Assembly: GCA_029237695.1 (NCBI GenBank)
Contig: CM055265.1
Location: forward strand, 111,960,773 to 112,024,772
Source of the DNA: Conchocele bisecta
Taxonomy: Eukaryota > Mollusca > Bivalvia > Lucinida > Thyasiridae
Direction of reading: 5' to 3'
Length of the DNA: 64,000 nt
Shown here: positions 43,069 to 53,798 of the stretch, one piece after another
Numbering within the stretch: the first letter of the stretch is position 1
Layout: every line of letters starts with the position of its first letter
The notes under the pieces: model-generated
What the model was told of the DNA's origin: nothing
Databases searched by the model: none
Seen by the model: the letters and a program-made list of their open reading frames with translations, nothing else
Position numbers and translations under genes: made by a program

Positions 43069-43907
43069 AACTAGAAATGTGGCCTGTCGGCACACGAATG
43101 CCCCAGCTGGCAGACAAAGAAAATGAGGCAAATTTAAATTATAAGCCATTTACCCGAGCGTTAAGGTTTCAAACGCACCAAGCCTGTGACCTTGACCCTG
43201 GGCGGGACGAATGTGGATTTGTCACAGAGCGGTAGAGGACCATTGGAGCAATGCGTGTGTGAAATGTGAAGCAGATCCGAGAAAGGAAACAGAAATTATA
43301 AGCCATTTACCCGAGCGTTAAGGTTTCGAATGCACCAAGTCTGTGACCTTGACCCAAGGCTTAGCGGGGGCAGGACAAATGTGGATTTGCCACAGAGCGG
43401 TAGAGGAGCATTGGAGCAATGCGTGTGTGCGAAATGTGAAGCAGATCCGAGCAAGGAAACAGAAATTATAAGCCATTTACCTGAGCGTCAAGGTTTCTAA
43501 CGCACAAAGTCTGTGACCTTGACCCTGGGCTTAGCAGGGGCGGGACAAATGCGGATCTGTCACAGGGCGGTAGAGAACCATTGGAGCAATGCGTGTGTGA
43601 AATGTGAAGCAGATCGGAGCAAGGAAACAGAAATTGTAAGCCATTTACCCGAGTGTTAAGGTTTTGAATGCACCGAGTCTGTGACCTTGACCCAAGGCTT
43701 AGTGGGGGCGGGACGAATGTGGATTTGTCACAGGACGGTAGAGGACCATTGGAGCAATGTGTGTGTGAAATGTGAAGCAGATCCGAGCAAGGAAACAGAA
43801 ATTATAAGCCATTTACCCGAGCGTTAAGGTTTCGGGACGTACGTACATACGTACGGACGCCGGTAACACTATATGCCCCCCTCACCATTCGGTGGCGGGG
43901 GCATAAA
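43069..43907 (+). mobile_element. Helitron-like family I, complete copy
   Basis: AACTAGAAATGTGGCCTGTC, 'ggcacacgaatgccccagct'; about four core units of about 175 bp ('ttacccgagcgttaaggttt', 'tgtgaccttgacccaaggct', 'gagcaatgcgtgtgtgaaat', 'gcagatccgagcaaggaaac'). A GTACGTACATACGTACGGAC tract and the 3' end 'ggtaacactatatgcccccc', hairpin to 'ggtggcgggggcataaaaag'. GGGGCAT is the complement of 5' ATGCCCC. It shares 'ggtaacacta' before the hairpin with family G. Confidence 0.8.
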
Positions 43908-44270
43908 AAGAGCACTTGTATATTAGGTTACTTCAGGTATATTAGGTTACTTTAGATATAAACAGCACTTATTCAACCCCCTTTATTATGCTACATGGAG
44001 AAATGATTGCGGTATAAATATCAATCAAGTGCATCATTCCTAATCTAATTCCAAATAGTTTGCATTATCTTCAAATATATACTATAAGAAACTACGTATC
44101 TTAAACCCAGGGAGATAATTTGGATATGCATTTTAGCTATACATATAAAGTCGAACCTGTGCTGCAGGCCACCTCCGAATAGCAATTACCTGTCAATAGC
44201 AGCAACACTTTTATTTTCCAAATTATTCATTTACTACATAAATGAACATGCGAACAAAGACCACCTATAA
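43908..44270. other. No recognised feature
   Basis: AT-rich; a small direct repeat 'tatattaggttactt' at 43918-43952. No gene. Confidence 0.5.
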
Positions 44271-44690
44271 ACTAGATTTGTCAGTAAGCGAGGCTTACAA
44301 AATACCCCCCGCGTGGGCCCATGTGCCCCTAAATATGTAAGGAAATAGAAGTTATAACATATTTCTCTGATGTTAAGTTTTGTAAAGACAATAAGTATTT
44401 GACCTTGACCTTGGGATCAGCGGGGGTTGGACGGTCGTGGACTTGGCACATCATGATAGTAGACCCTTAGAGGAATGCATGCATGAAATATTAAGAATTT
44501 TCGATGAAAGAAATAGAAGTTATAACATATTTCTCTGATGTTAAGTTTAGTAAAGAGACCAAGTATTTGACCTTGAGCTTGGGATCAGTGGGGGCTGGAC
44601 GGTCGTGGATTTGGCACAGCATAGTAGTAGAGCCTTACAGGAATGCATGTGTGAAATATTAAGCATTTCAGATGAAGGAAGTAGAAGATA
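44270..44690 (+). mobile_element. Helitron-like family J, 5' part
   Basis: AACTAGATTTGTCAGTAAGC with hairpin 'gtaagcgaggcttac' and 'aaaataccccccgcg'. Two core units of about 175 bp ('agttataacatatttctctg', 'tatttgaccttgaccttggg', 'ggatcagcgggggttggacg', 'gaatgcatgcatgaaatatt'). No GGAC tract or 3' hairpin. Confidence 0.65.
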
Positions 44691-44746
44691 CCTCCCACTA
44701 TAATGTCACATCCTGAATGTAATGGGGTAATGCCTATGCCTAAGCA

Positions 44747-44947
44747 TTAACCCTTCCTACGCTGTTGACGGAAATTGCCGTCTGCTGTTTTTCATTTTTG
44801 CTTTAATTCTTAACAAAAAACTGGTTTTGACAGCACATGAGAATTGTCTCCAGTCATGTGCTGTCAAAACCAGGTTTTTGTTGAGAAATATTGAAAATAA
44901 AATATTTCCAGCAGACGACAACATTTAATTCAGCGTAGTAAGGGTTA
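44747..44947. mobile_element. TTAA MITE-1, copy i (variant centre)
   Basis: TTAACCCTTCCTACGCTG to 'cagcgtagtaagggttaa'. The centre is 'tttgacagcacatgagaatt' / 'tgtctccagtcatgtgctgt', different from other copies ('catgagaattgtctcc' in place of 'tttagaatcatttcc'). The outer arms are well conserved. Confidence 0.75.
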
Positions 44948-45171
44948 ATGCCTAAACGACCTTTCTCTGCTGCGACTGCTGAGCGCATTGGGAATAAAAT
45001 TGGAAAACAATATTTACTGCGAGACAGTATTAATCGTTGCCCTGTTCTTATATATAGTAACCAGCCTTGCTTGCATTCTATCTTTGGCATAAAACGAAGC
45101 AAGACACGGGAGGTATTATTGTTAGAAAATGTGCTAATATTGGACGGTAATGTGGAAATAGACAGAAAACA

Positions 45172-46230
45172 ACACTTTATGCTTCAATGGCGGGAAAAAT
45201 ATTGTTGTCTGCTGTTTTTATCAAAAATGTTATTTCTCGAAAACGGAAACATGATTTGTTAGCACATAAGAAACATCTCCATGGAGATGGTTCTTCTGTG
45301 ACAACATAAAATCAGTTTTAATGAGAAAGTTGGAAATTTAAAAAAAACAACAGACTATATGCAGGGGATACAATGATTATATTGATAGCAAAGAACAAGA
45401 ATATTTAACTTTTTTATTTCTACATAACAGTACTGTAACCACCATTTGAACAATCTTAACACTTTCACCCCTAAGTAACTGGAATGGATTTTGATACATT
45501 AATTTTACAACCAATCCAATCGTCACCAAATGATTTATGACAAGGGGGTGTTTTTCTTCACAAACATATGAAAATTACTTGCAAAAAGTGCAGATCCTGA
45601 TGAGACGGCTCGTCACAAGCCGGCTCATCTGGATCTACACTTTTTGCCAATACCACTATTTCGGCATGTGGTGTTCAAATGATTAATGAAATAGTTCTAC
45701 ACTTTATGCTTCAATGGCGGGAAAAATATTGTTGTCTGCTGTTTTTATCAAAAATGTTATTTCTCGAAAACGGAAACATGATTTGTTAGCACATAAGAAA
45801 CATCTCCATGGAGATGGTTCTTCTGTGACAACATAAAATCAGTTTTAATGAGAAAGTTGGAAATTTAAAAAAAAAAAACAGACTATATGCAGGGGATACA
45901 ATGATTATATTGATAGCAAAGAACAAGAATATTTAACTTTTTTATTTCTACATAACAGTACTGTAACCACCATTTGAACAATCTTAACACTTTCACCCCT
46001 AAGTAACTGGAATGGATTTTGATACATTAATTTTACAACCAATCCAATCGTCACCAAATGATTTATGACAAGGGGGTGTTTTTCTTCACAAACATATGAA
46101 AATTACTTGCAAAAAGTGCAGATCCTGATGAGACGGCTCGTCACAAGCCGGCTCATCTGGATCTACACTTTTTGCCAATACCACTATATAGGCATGTGGT
46201 GTTCAAATGATTAATGAAATAGTTCTACAC
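45172..46230. repeat. Near-identical tandem duplication, about 530 bp units
   Basis: 45172-45705 is repeated as 45706-46230. Differences are very few: a longer A-run after 'ggaaatttaaa', and 'ctatttcggcatg' versus 'ctatataggcatg'. Each unit holds a decayed MITE-1-like hairpin (ttagcacataagaaacatct / gagatggttcttctgtgac) and one MITE-2. It could be a young duplication or an assembly duplicate. Confidence 0.85.
45456..45693. mobile_element. TTAA MITE-2, complete (second copy at 45990-46227)
   Basis: TTAACACTTTCACCCCTAAG to 'ggtgttcaaatgattaa'. Central hairpin 'gcagatcctgatgagacggc' / 'gccggctcatctggatctac'. An element of 238 bp; both copies lie in the tandem duplication, so they descend from one insertion. 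A third, partial copy is at 32950-33151. Confidence 0.7.
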
Positions 46231-46478
46231 ATATAGGGAGGGGTGTTCTAAATTGATGCAGATGGGAAACAGTTCAGTGAGACAATTTCAAAACACAGTA
46301 AAATCACAATGGCTTACACCTACCAGGACCACACATTTTTATGTACATTTACCCTAAAAAATCTCAATGTCAAGGTCAAGTGTATTTTTAAATTTGAATT
46401 ACATTCTTCAACCACCTGCTATCTATGTTACCATCAGTCGAATTGACTTACAACTTCATATACCGGTAGTACATGCAC

Positions 46479-46994
46479 TGAAAGGTACATGCCCACTCAC
46501 CCAGTAGGCACAAACTGTTCTTTATAGGAATTACATAAGTGTATAATTGTGTCACTATTAAAACCAGTTCCAAAAATTACAAGTGCCCGCTATACAGATA
46601 TAATCATTTAGTAATATTTATTTTACTGATAGTGACGCGCGGTGGTATCAGGCTATTTTCATATGCAAATGAGGCATAACATTTCTTAGTTATTTATACT
46701 AATTAAATGTGTCACCTGAAAAAATAATATTATAGACAGATTATAAACTATGAGCATTGCACATCAACAAATAAATACAGAGAATAAATAGTAATGTCTG
46801 TTAACATTTTAAGGCAACACGGTTATCGCCCCTGACAATAGTGTGGAATTTTACGACTGATATAAAATGTATAATAATGCCAATCAATACATGGGGTAAT
46901 GGTGAATGAATGTTTATATTGCCAGAAAATGTCTCAGATGATGTCTCTGATATAAAGAACATTTTGTGCCTACTGAGTGGGCATGTACCTTTAA
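46479..46994. mobile_element. TTAA element L, copy 2 (516 bp)
   Basis: 'ctgaAAGGTACATGCCCACTC' at the left (TTAA mutated to tgaa), GTGGGCATGTACCT + TTAA at the right. Interior 'gtgacgcgcggtggtatcag' and 'catatgcaaatgaggcataa'. The inner region runs in the opposite orientation to copy 3, where 'tatgcctcatttgcatatga' reads forward. Confidence 0.75.
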
Positions 46995-47053
46995 TTGTCA
47001 TCCATATTTCCATTCTATAGACCGGTCACCCATGTGACCACTCATTTGAGCTG

Positions 47054-47281
47054 TTAACCCATTACAGACGGGATACACTTTTAGTAGTAGGAACCTTTTG
47101 AGAAAAATATCCCTATTTTCTTTATATCCTTTCGAAAGTATATGTTGTTACCACTCATTTGAACCGTCTCAACGAGACGGTTCAAATGAGTGGTAACAAC
47201 ATATACCTTTATCGATGAATGAACAAAATAATGAGATTTTTTCAACAAAAATCATAGTATCCTTAGGCTGAAATGGGTTAA
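47054..47281. mobile_element. TTAA MITE-3, complete
   Basis: TTAACCCATTACAGACGGGA to 'ttaggctgaaatgggttaa'. Central perfect palindrome 'accactcatttgaaccgtct' / 'agacggttcaaatgagtggt' (47150-47205). 228 bp. Related hairpins are at 3661-3712 and 49425-49915. Confidence 0.8.
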
Positions 47282-47334
47282 TACAATCTGATCAGGAGAT
47301 GTTGTTATCACTCATTTGAACCGTCTCGTTGGAA

Positions 47335-47480
47335 ATCCAATGGAAATGATTCTAAAGTGCTGTCAAAGCATGTTGTAAATTATTCTAAAGTGCTGTCAAA
47401 GCATCTTTTTGATGATAAAAATTGAAATTAGAAAATAAACAGCAGACTACAAAAATTTAAGATAGCGGTGTAAGGGTTAA
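47335..47480. mobile_element. TTAA MITE-1, copy j (left half lost)
   Basis: From 'ccaatggaaatgattctaaa' with a duplicated 'attctaaagtgctgtcaaag', to 'gcggtgtaagggttaa'. Just before it lies a stray MITE-3 hairpin half (tcactcatttgaaccgtctc). Confidence 0.65.
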
Positions 47481-47569
47481 ATCAATTAAGTACAAGTTAT
47501 AATCAAAATATATATATACCGGTACTTCAACAGTAAACAGTACAGACCGAGATCAGACTACAGAGTTCC

Positions 47570-48046
47570 ACATTTTGCTGCCACCAAACGTTTGGCGATT
47601 ACACACATCAAATCTAAAAACTATTTAAATGCAAGTAATTTTTCATCAATATTAAAGAAGTCACCCTCCCCAAAAAAAATTATTTGATGAAATTCCATCA
47701 AATAATGATTTTATTGTGAAAAAAAAAGATTTTCCTGTGGACCGAATTTCAAAATGTAACTTTTGTTTTCTTAAGTTACATTATTTCCAACTATCTCGAC
47801 AGATTTCGGAGTCAATTTACAATTTGTTTTTGTTTTTTTCCCCTCCTCGTCACTGAAGCCCCTTTTTGACCGCTGTTAAATTCCTATAGTAAAATCGTAT
47901 TTTCGCAAAAAAAAAAATATTTGTTGGAATTTCATCAAATAAAAAATTTGGGGAGGGAGATCTTTTATTATTGATGAAAAATTACTTACATTTAAATATT
48001 TTTAGATTTAGTATGTCAAAAGTTTGTCGGCAGCAAAACGTGGAAC
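47570..48046. mobile_element. Long-TIR element, about 475 bp
   Basis: Left 'gttccacattttgctgccac' ... 'gtaatttttcatcaat' and right 'attgatgaaaaattacttac' ... 'ggcagcaaaacgtggaac': TIRs of about 80 bp at roughly 85-90 percent by eye. The inner arms 'ccctccccaaaaaaaattat' / 'ttggggagggag' continue the pairing. No coding region; single copy in the window. Confidence 0.65.
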
Positions 48047-48119
48047 AGAATGTAGGTCAACTAAGGTTATGGTAACCACCATCAGCATCTCCGTGGTGTC
48101 ACAGTGTATTTTGCAAAAT

Positions 48120-48345
48120 TGTAAATGGAGAAACGAAACTAACACATGCGAACAGTGTAGACCCAGATCAGACTGCGCATCTGCGCAGTCTGACCTGGGT
48201 CTACACTGATCGCCACTCACCCACTGAAACACCCATCACGCATGTAACAAACTGTATAAACCTTTATCCAGATTCAAAACTCCACTCGCAATCTGGTCAC
48301 AAGTGCCATAAGCCCCGTTTCTCATACACAACCACAATTAGCGGC
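48120..48345. mobile_element. TGTGGYTGTGA-type MITE with strong central hairpin
   Basis: 'gtaaatggagaaacgaaact' left remnant; perfect hairpin 'gtgtagacccagatcagact' 'gcgcatctgcgc' 'agtctgacctgggtctacac' at 48153-48210; right 'gccataagccccgtttctca' + 'tacacaaccacaatt'. Confidence 0.6.
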
Positions 48346-48766
48346 AGCACATGGAGAACATTACAAAAACAGATCTGGATCAATGAATGGAAGAGAAAAT
48401 CCGGGCATGCGACCTACGACAGTATAAGAGATACCGGAGTGACAGATGATTACATCCAGCCGAGACATCAGACGAGACATCAGACGATATGCAGGATATA
48501 GCAGGTACGTTACATAATTATCTATCTTTATTGTTTACCTTAGTTTCTCGACCAATGAAAGAACGGCATTTCGTCTTAATTAATCTCATATTGCGACGCT
48601 TTCGGCAATATCCATTAAATTAATCATTAAATGTTCAGCCGCTATATTTAGAACTGATTTTACGCCTTGTGTCATCAGTTCACGAGACACAAAATCACAT
48701 GCTAGTATAGTGATTCAAAATCACATTTAGGGGCGGATCTTTGCGAGTGGGCTGGTAAACAATAAG
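48346..48766. other. No recognised gene; short direct repeat
   Basis: 'gagacatcagac' is duplicated at 48463-48489. 'ggggcggatctttgcgagtg' at 48731 is related to 23433. A possible exon ending 'tatagcaggtacg' was considered but has no supporting frame. Confidence 0.4.
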
Positions 48767-48987
48767 TACCGTAATTACCCTAAATATTTGGACACCAAAA
48801 CCAATTGTTATAAGTGTCATAAACATTTATCAAGTTGATTATGTTGTCCAATGAGGCCTCCGAAGCATTCTGTGAAAATGGCAAATAGTGCAGACCCTGA
48901 TCAGACTGCTCCTTCAGGAGCAGGCTGGTCTGGGTCTACACTGTTTGCTCACATATTGGTGTCCGAATATTTAGGGTAATTACGGTA
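48767..48987. mobile_element. TA-flanked TIR MITE 'CCGTAATTACCCTAAATATT'
   Basis: TA + CCGTAATTACCCTAAATATT + 'tggacacc' at the left; 'ggtgtccgaatatttagggt' + 'aattacgg' + TA at the right. The 28 bp TIRs differ at one base. The centre (48878-48955) is the 'gcagaccctgatcagactgc' hairpin. TA duplication fits Tc1/mariner-type MITEs. A TIR fragment is also at 961-990. Confidence 0.75.
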
Positions 48988-49002
48988 CATTACAGTTCAC
49001 AT

Positions 49003-49073
49003 ATTGAATTTTTAATAAATTAATTTCTCGCTCGCTTTCGCTTGCTACGAAATTAATTTATTAAAAATTCTAT
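49003..49073. repeat. AT-rich palindrome
   Basis: 'gaatttttaataaattaatt' / 'aattaatttattaaaaattc' arms around 'tcgctcgctttcgcttgcta'. No other copy seen. Confidence 0.6.
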
Positions 49074-49204
49074 ATATGAACTATAACTGATCACAGACAT
49101 TTTCGAGTTTTGTTTCAGTATTTACACAGCACGTGATCAAGATATAGAAATACGGGTGTGATAAGTTAAGTTAACCCACTGAATTCTATGGCTACACTAC
49201 TTTT

Positions 49205-49360
49205 ACTGATTGATTATTGATGTTTAAATTGGCTTATCAACAGCCTAACTCATTTAAAGCCGGGCCAACTGGTTGGACTATCCCGTATTTAACATGTCCA
49301 TAATGAGGGAAATCCCCAAAATCAGAACTCCATATTTACAGAAAATCATATATTCAGCAA
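49205..49360 (+). repeat. SINE-like repeat, copy 10 (degenerate)
   Basis: 'gattattgatgtttaaattg', 'gcttatcaacagcctaactc', 'atttaaagccgggccaactg', 'gaaatccccaaaatcagaac', 'catatattcagcaat'. The B box is mutated (ggttggactatccc). Confidence 0.6.
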
Positions 49361-49424
49361 TACTTTTATTGGAAAAAAAAAGAAGATTATATTGTTTATT
49401 TATGCGGTTTATTTATATAACGGT

Positions 49425-49915
49425 GTTACAACTCATTTGAACCGCCTCGTCGAGACGGTTCAGTTGAATGGAAACAACCTATACTTCTGATGAGAAATGA
49501 AGAAAATTTGGAATTATTTTCTAATCTGTTTTTTTTATTTCTCAATGAAAGTATATGTTGTGATCACTCATTTGAACCGCCTCGTCGAGACGGTTCAGTT
49601 GAATGGAAAGAACCTATACTTTTGAGAAGAAAAAAGAAAATTATTATTCAGCTTATACATTTGTGTTGTACTTGGTCAAATGTGTATCCTTGCCACTATA
49701 AAGAGCAGCTTAACACATTTCATGTCATTCACAGGTAAATTTACAAAAATAAACAATATTTTTCTTCATTTCTCATATAATGGAAGTATATGTTGTTACC
49801 ACTCATTTGAAGCGTCTTGGCAAGACGGTTCAAATGAATGGTAACAACATATATGTATATTAAAATTTTCTGTCAGAAAAAGTGTGTATCTTCAGCATGA
49901 AAAAGGTTAATATGT
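49425..49915. mobile_element. Cluster of three MITE-3-type hairpins
   Basis: Hairpins at about 49430-49475, 49562-49605 and 49797-49850 share 'actcatttgaaccgcctcgt' / 'cgagacggttcagttgaatg' or close variants and 'gtatatgttgt'. The right end 'cagcatgaaaaaggttaata' near 49895 resembles the MITE-3 terminus. Probably a multimer grown by repeated insertion or internal duplication. Confidence 0.6.
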
Positions 49916-50026
49916 TTGCGACAAGTATAGCAGCAGAGAAGCTTGATTGTATAGTTGAATTACTTTTATATCCGTTCAATAAGGGCATTGTTATCAGTAA
50001 GTTAATCCCCTCGCTGGCAGCCTTGA

Positions 50027-50043
50027 TAATAATAATAATAATA
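50027..50043. repeat. (AAT)n microsatellite
   Basis: Five to six ATA/AAT units leading into an A-rich run right before a family D 5' end. Confidence 0.75.
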
Positions 50044-50051
50044 AAACAAAA

Positions 50052-50963
50052 AAACAAAAACAGTGTGGCCCTATATTGCTCACCTGGTTATTATACATAT
50101 GCAAGTAAATCTGAGAGAGCTTTACACATTCATTATTTTGTCGAAATCAGTCTGGTGATTATAATGGGAAGACATTGTTCAAAGATTTTGTCCAACTTTA
50201 TTCTCCAAATTGAAAGATCTGTAACTGTTTTACCGAAAGACAATAACTGTGAAGTTTGGCCAACATTGGCCAAGTGGTTAGTAAGAAAAGGCTGTTTGAA
50301 AGCTCTAATAAAAGAAGATACCGGTTTGACCTTTTGGCGGCCATATTGGATGATGTAATTGTCTTGTCGATACCTTCGATTTGATATATGACATGACCAT
50401 ATTCGGTCAAATGTGAAACTTGACCCCTTGGCCCTGCCCATTTTTGACCACGGGGCCACCCTTTTAACAAATCTGAAACAGTGTTGACTATCAATCATTC
50501 CTGGCAAATTTCGTAGAAATTGGTCTGGCAGTTCACGAGAAGAAGATTTTATGTTCGATGACCTAATCATCCGATTTTGACAAAAACTGTTCCAGAGTGA
50601 TCATCTCCTCAATACCTTATTGTGAATAATGTAAATTTGACTCCTAGTCGACTCCACCGGGCCCCACCAATTTTTGACCCCTGGGTCACTATTTTTACAA
50701 ATCAGAAAGAGCATTGACTGTCATTCCTGTAAAGTTTCGTCGAAATCTGTTCGTGAGAAGAACATATTTTAAGAATTTGACCTACCATACTTTTCCACAG
50801 TGGCCATCTTGGATTATATGATGACATCCATTTTAACAAATATGAAGAGGCTTCACCCACGGACCATAACTGTGTAGTTTGGTCAATATCGGCCAAGCAG
50901 TTCACGGGAAGAAGACATTTAAAATCTCTAATAAACGGATGACCTTTTGACGGCCATCTTGGA
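50052..50963 (+). mobile_element. Helitron-like family D, copy 3 (3' end replaced)
   Basis: The diverged 5' end AACAAAAACAGTGTGGCCC + 'tatattgctcacctgg' keeps GCTCACCTG. About two core units ('ccatattcggtcaaatgtga', 'atcattcctggcaaatttcg', 'gtggccatcttggattatat'). It ends inside a unit ('gacggccatcttggact') and family B 3' sequence follows directly. Confidence 0.65.
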
Positions 50964-51690
50964 CTTTAACCAAAAAATTTAACCGGACACACGTACGTAC
51001 GGACGGACGTACGCCAAAGTGCCGACTATATCGCGTATCGCGCTTTCCGCAAGCGGACGCGACAAAAACTTTAACCAAAATTTCAAAGTAATTTGACCTT
51101 GACATTGGGCACAGGGGCCGCACGGGAGGGGGGTAGAATGAAAATATAGATGATGATAAACACCCATGTGAAGTTTGAAGGTAATGGGCTAAGCAGGTGC
51201 AGAGATATAGTACATGAAAAAACTTTAACCAAAAACTTTAACAAAAAACTTCTAAGTAATTTGACCTTGACATTGGGCACAAGGGCCGCACGGGTGTGGG
51301 GTAGAATGAAAATATGGATGATGATAAACACCCATGTGAAGTTTCAAGGTAATGGGCAAAGCAGTTGCAAAGATATAGTATAACGAAAAACTTTAACCAA
51401 AAAACTTTAACCAAAAACTTTAACCAAAAACTTCAAAGTAATTTGACCTTGACATTGGGCACAGGGGCCGCACGGGAGGGGGGTAGAATGAAAATGTAGA
51501 TGATGATAAACACCCATGTGAAGTTTCAAGGTAATGGGCAAAGCAGTTGCAGAGATACAGTATAACGAAAAACTTTAACCAAAAAACTTAACCAATAAAC
51601 TTAACCAAAATCTTTTAACCTGACACACGTACAACGTACGTACGCCAAAGTGCCGACTATATCGCGTTTTCCGCAAGCGGGCGCGACAAT
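50964..51690 (+). mobile_element. Helitron-like family B, two 3' ends in series
   Basis: First a B 3' end (tract GTACGTACGGACGGACGTAC, then 'gctttccgcaagcggacgcg' + 'acaa') at 50964-51064. Then about three core units of about 175-180 bp ('tgaccttgacattgggcaca', 'gggtagaatgaaaatat', 'gataaacacccatgtgaagt') and a second 3' end ('cgttttccgcaagcgggcgc' + 'gacaataata') to 51690. No B 5' end is seen. Confidence 0.7.
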
Positions 51691-51691
51691 A

Positions 51692-51778
51692 ATAGACCCA
51701 GATAATACTGTACATACTGGTCCAGATCTACACAGCTTGCAAAGGCCACAAGTCACAGCCACAATCATACAGATGGGT
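51692..51778. mobile_element. TGTGGYTGTGA-type MITE fragment
   Basis: 'tagacccagataatactgta' / 'tactggtccagatctacaca' hairpin and 'aggccacaagtcacagccac'. Joined to the 3' end of family B. Confidence 0.5.
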
Positions 51779-51807
51779 ATGTACCTGTATGGGAGGAACA
51801 TCGCATT

Positions 51808-51925
51808 TTAACCCTTAGAATGCGGGAAATGAAAATTGTCATCTACTGTTGTTTTATATTTTGTCTTCTTTCTCAATGAAAACATAGTGTAACAGCACTT
51901 TAGAAGCATTATAGAGATTATGTTT
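51808..51925. mobile_element. TTAA MITE-1, copy k (truncated)
   Basis: TTAACCCTTAGAATGCGGG, 'gtcatctactgttgttttat', 'gtaacagcactttagaagca', then stops at the centre. Confidence 0.65.
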
Positions 51926-51929
51926 GTAA

Positions 51930-53035
51930 AACATGGGTATGAGGGATGAGTGTGTTCCAAATGCTCACATATCAAATGTCAAAGTATTGAAGCAATCCGT
52001 CAAGTAATATTAAAGTTATACCATGTTGACGAAGCTTGTAAAGCAGGCGCAACAAAAATGTGTTTCAGAGGTCATGTTAATGGTGACGCGAGTCTGTGAC
52101 AAATGTTCAGGTGTTTCAAGTGTCCAAGTATGGAAGCAATCCTTTGCGTAATCTTGAAGATATTACATGTTGGAGAAACTCTTACAAACTGTTTGACGCA
52201 ACAAAATTGATAAAGTGTTTCAGCGGCATTTCGAAGGTGACCAAGGTCAAGTTCATGTTAATGGTGGAGCTAGTGTGTGACAAATGCTCAGGTGATTCAA
52301 CATGTTCAAGTGTCCAAGTATCAAAGCAATCCTTCGCGTAATATTGAAGATATTGCATGTTGGAGAAACTCTTACAAACTTTTCGACGAACAAAATGGCT
52401 AAGTGTTTCAGCGACATTTCGAAGGTGACAAAGCTCATGTTAATGGTGGCCCGAGCGTGTGCTGAATGGTTACATGCAGAAGATACTGCATAAACACTTT
52501 TTTATCCAGTTTTATGCAATAGCTCTTTGTAGAGCTGAGTGGCATCTTACCAGGAAATAGAGGATATTCATATTTTTGCAACGAATGTGACATTTATGTT
52601 CATCGAGTGGTGTGAAATGTCTATATTTCACGAGTGCCGTTAGGCACTCGTGAAATATGGACATTTCACACCCCGAGATGAACATATATCTCATATTCGT
52701 TGCAAAAATACGAATATTCTATTTATTATATACCGCTCCATGGAAATTAGCAGTTTTTTTAGACTTTATACAGTAATGAATGTGTATTTGCAGCCTATTT
52801 GCGCTGTTTTCTTTCGATGCACGTTATGAATATAGATAGCTCATGTTAATGGTGGCCCGAGCGTGTGCTGAATGTTTAGGTGATTCAAGTGTCCAAGTAA
52901 AGAAAGCAATCCTTCGCGGAATATTGAAGATATTGCATGTTGGAGAAACTCTTATAAACTTTCAGACGTAAATGTACACGGACGGACGGACATACGGACC
53001 TCGAGTCAAGAGCAATTCAATATGCCCCCCTTGCT
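51930..53035 (+). mobile_element. Helitron-like family A (core type 2) relative, long
   Basis: About five units ('gaggtcatgttaatggtgac', 'gtccaagtatggaagcaatc', 'attgaagatattgcatgttg', 'gagaaactcttacaaact'). A 'gcaggcgcaacaaaaatg' 3' end occurs early (52040-52058) and more units follow. It finishes with a (GGAC)n tract at 52979-52998 and 'cctcgagtcaagagcaattc' + 'aatatgcccccc', a different end from family A. A palindrome at 52550-52725 interrupts it. Confidence 0.6.
52550..52725. mobile_element. Palindromic element within family A array
   Basis: Arms 'aggatattcatatttttgca' + 'acgaatgtgac' and 'tcatattcgttgcaaaaata' + 'cgaatattc', inner 'ttcacgagtgccgttaggca' / 'ctcgtgaaatatggacattt'. Near-perfect 170 bp hairpin; only copy seen. 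Confidence 0.65.
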
Positions 53036-53491
53036 ATAATATCCAATGCGTCCAAAACTTGATGGTTCGGGAAATGAACACTAGTGTGGTCCCAAAATTC
53101 CAATAATAGTTGAAGAGTTTCGCGTTTCAGTGTTACAATAATCAATAGCGAAGATAATTTATGGTGAAAAGTCGAGTATTTACAAATATGGTATGATGAG
53201 TCATTTCGCATGAAACAGACAAATATTTCTACCATTTTTTCTAACGAATAACCTCTCGGACCTTCCAAAAAATGTCATCAGAACTTTCACTTTTTTCCCT
53301 TTTAGGTCCCATACCTACTGGTAAAAGCTGCTATTTTCAGGCTCTGGCTAGTTATTTTTTCAATAATATTTTTTTTCTTTACTTTCTTTTTTCAGGTCAC
53401 CCATCATGTATGTAAGAAATACAAGTCTACCGGGCAATATCACGTCGTAGCCCCATATGCAACTTAGTACACTAGGTTTATTCCGTAATTA
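53036..53491. other. No recognised feature
   Basis: Contains pyrimidine-rich 'ttttttctttactttctttt' + 'ttcag' at about 53370-53395, which looks like a 3' splice site, but the sequence after it has an early stop and no recognisable frame. Confidence 0.35.
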
Positions 53492-53493
53492 CT

Positions 53494-53798
53494 GCAGAGC
53501 TCCAGATAAGGTGCGTATTTGCGTAAATACCCAATTAAAATTGCCAAAAACCCAATTGAAATCAGAAGTAGTGCGTATCAAAAAGCAATGAAAAATTTGT
53601 GGTATCTTTATCATGCTACATAAAACAATAAGCAGACCACAAATATAGCATATTTTTCCATGAAAACACATCTTGGTATTTCATTAGAATTGTCTCCAAG
53701 GAGACAGTATTTCATTAGAATTGTCTCCAAGGAGACAATTCTAATGAAATACCAAGATGTGTTTTCATTTAGAAGCAAACTATTCAATAAGTGCGGTC
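53494..53798. mobile_element. CAGAGCTCC-type MITE (N), reversed copy with duplicated stem
   Basis: CAGAGCTCCAGATAAGGTGC then the complement of the right half of copy 3. The stem phrase 'tatttcattagaattgtctc' + 'caaggagaca' occurs twice in tandem before the return arm 'ctaatgaaataccaagatgt'. It ends at 'aagcaaactattcaataag', without the distal quarter. Confidence 0.7.

Noticed and set aside
49882..50570. Opposed 158 and 145 codon frames
   Set aside because: They lie on a MITE-3 fragment, an (AAT)n run and family D core; overlapping frames on both strands indicate chance.
53370..53400. Polypyrimidine tract plus CAG as a 3' splice site
   Set aside because: The sequence downstream has no sustained frame or recognisable exon; such tracts are frequent by chance in AT-rich DNA.
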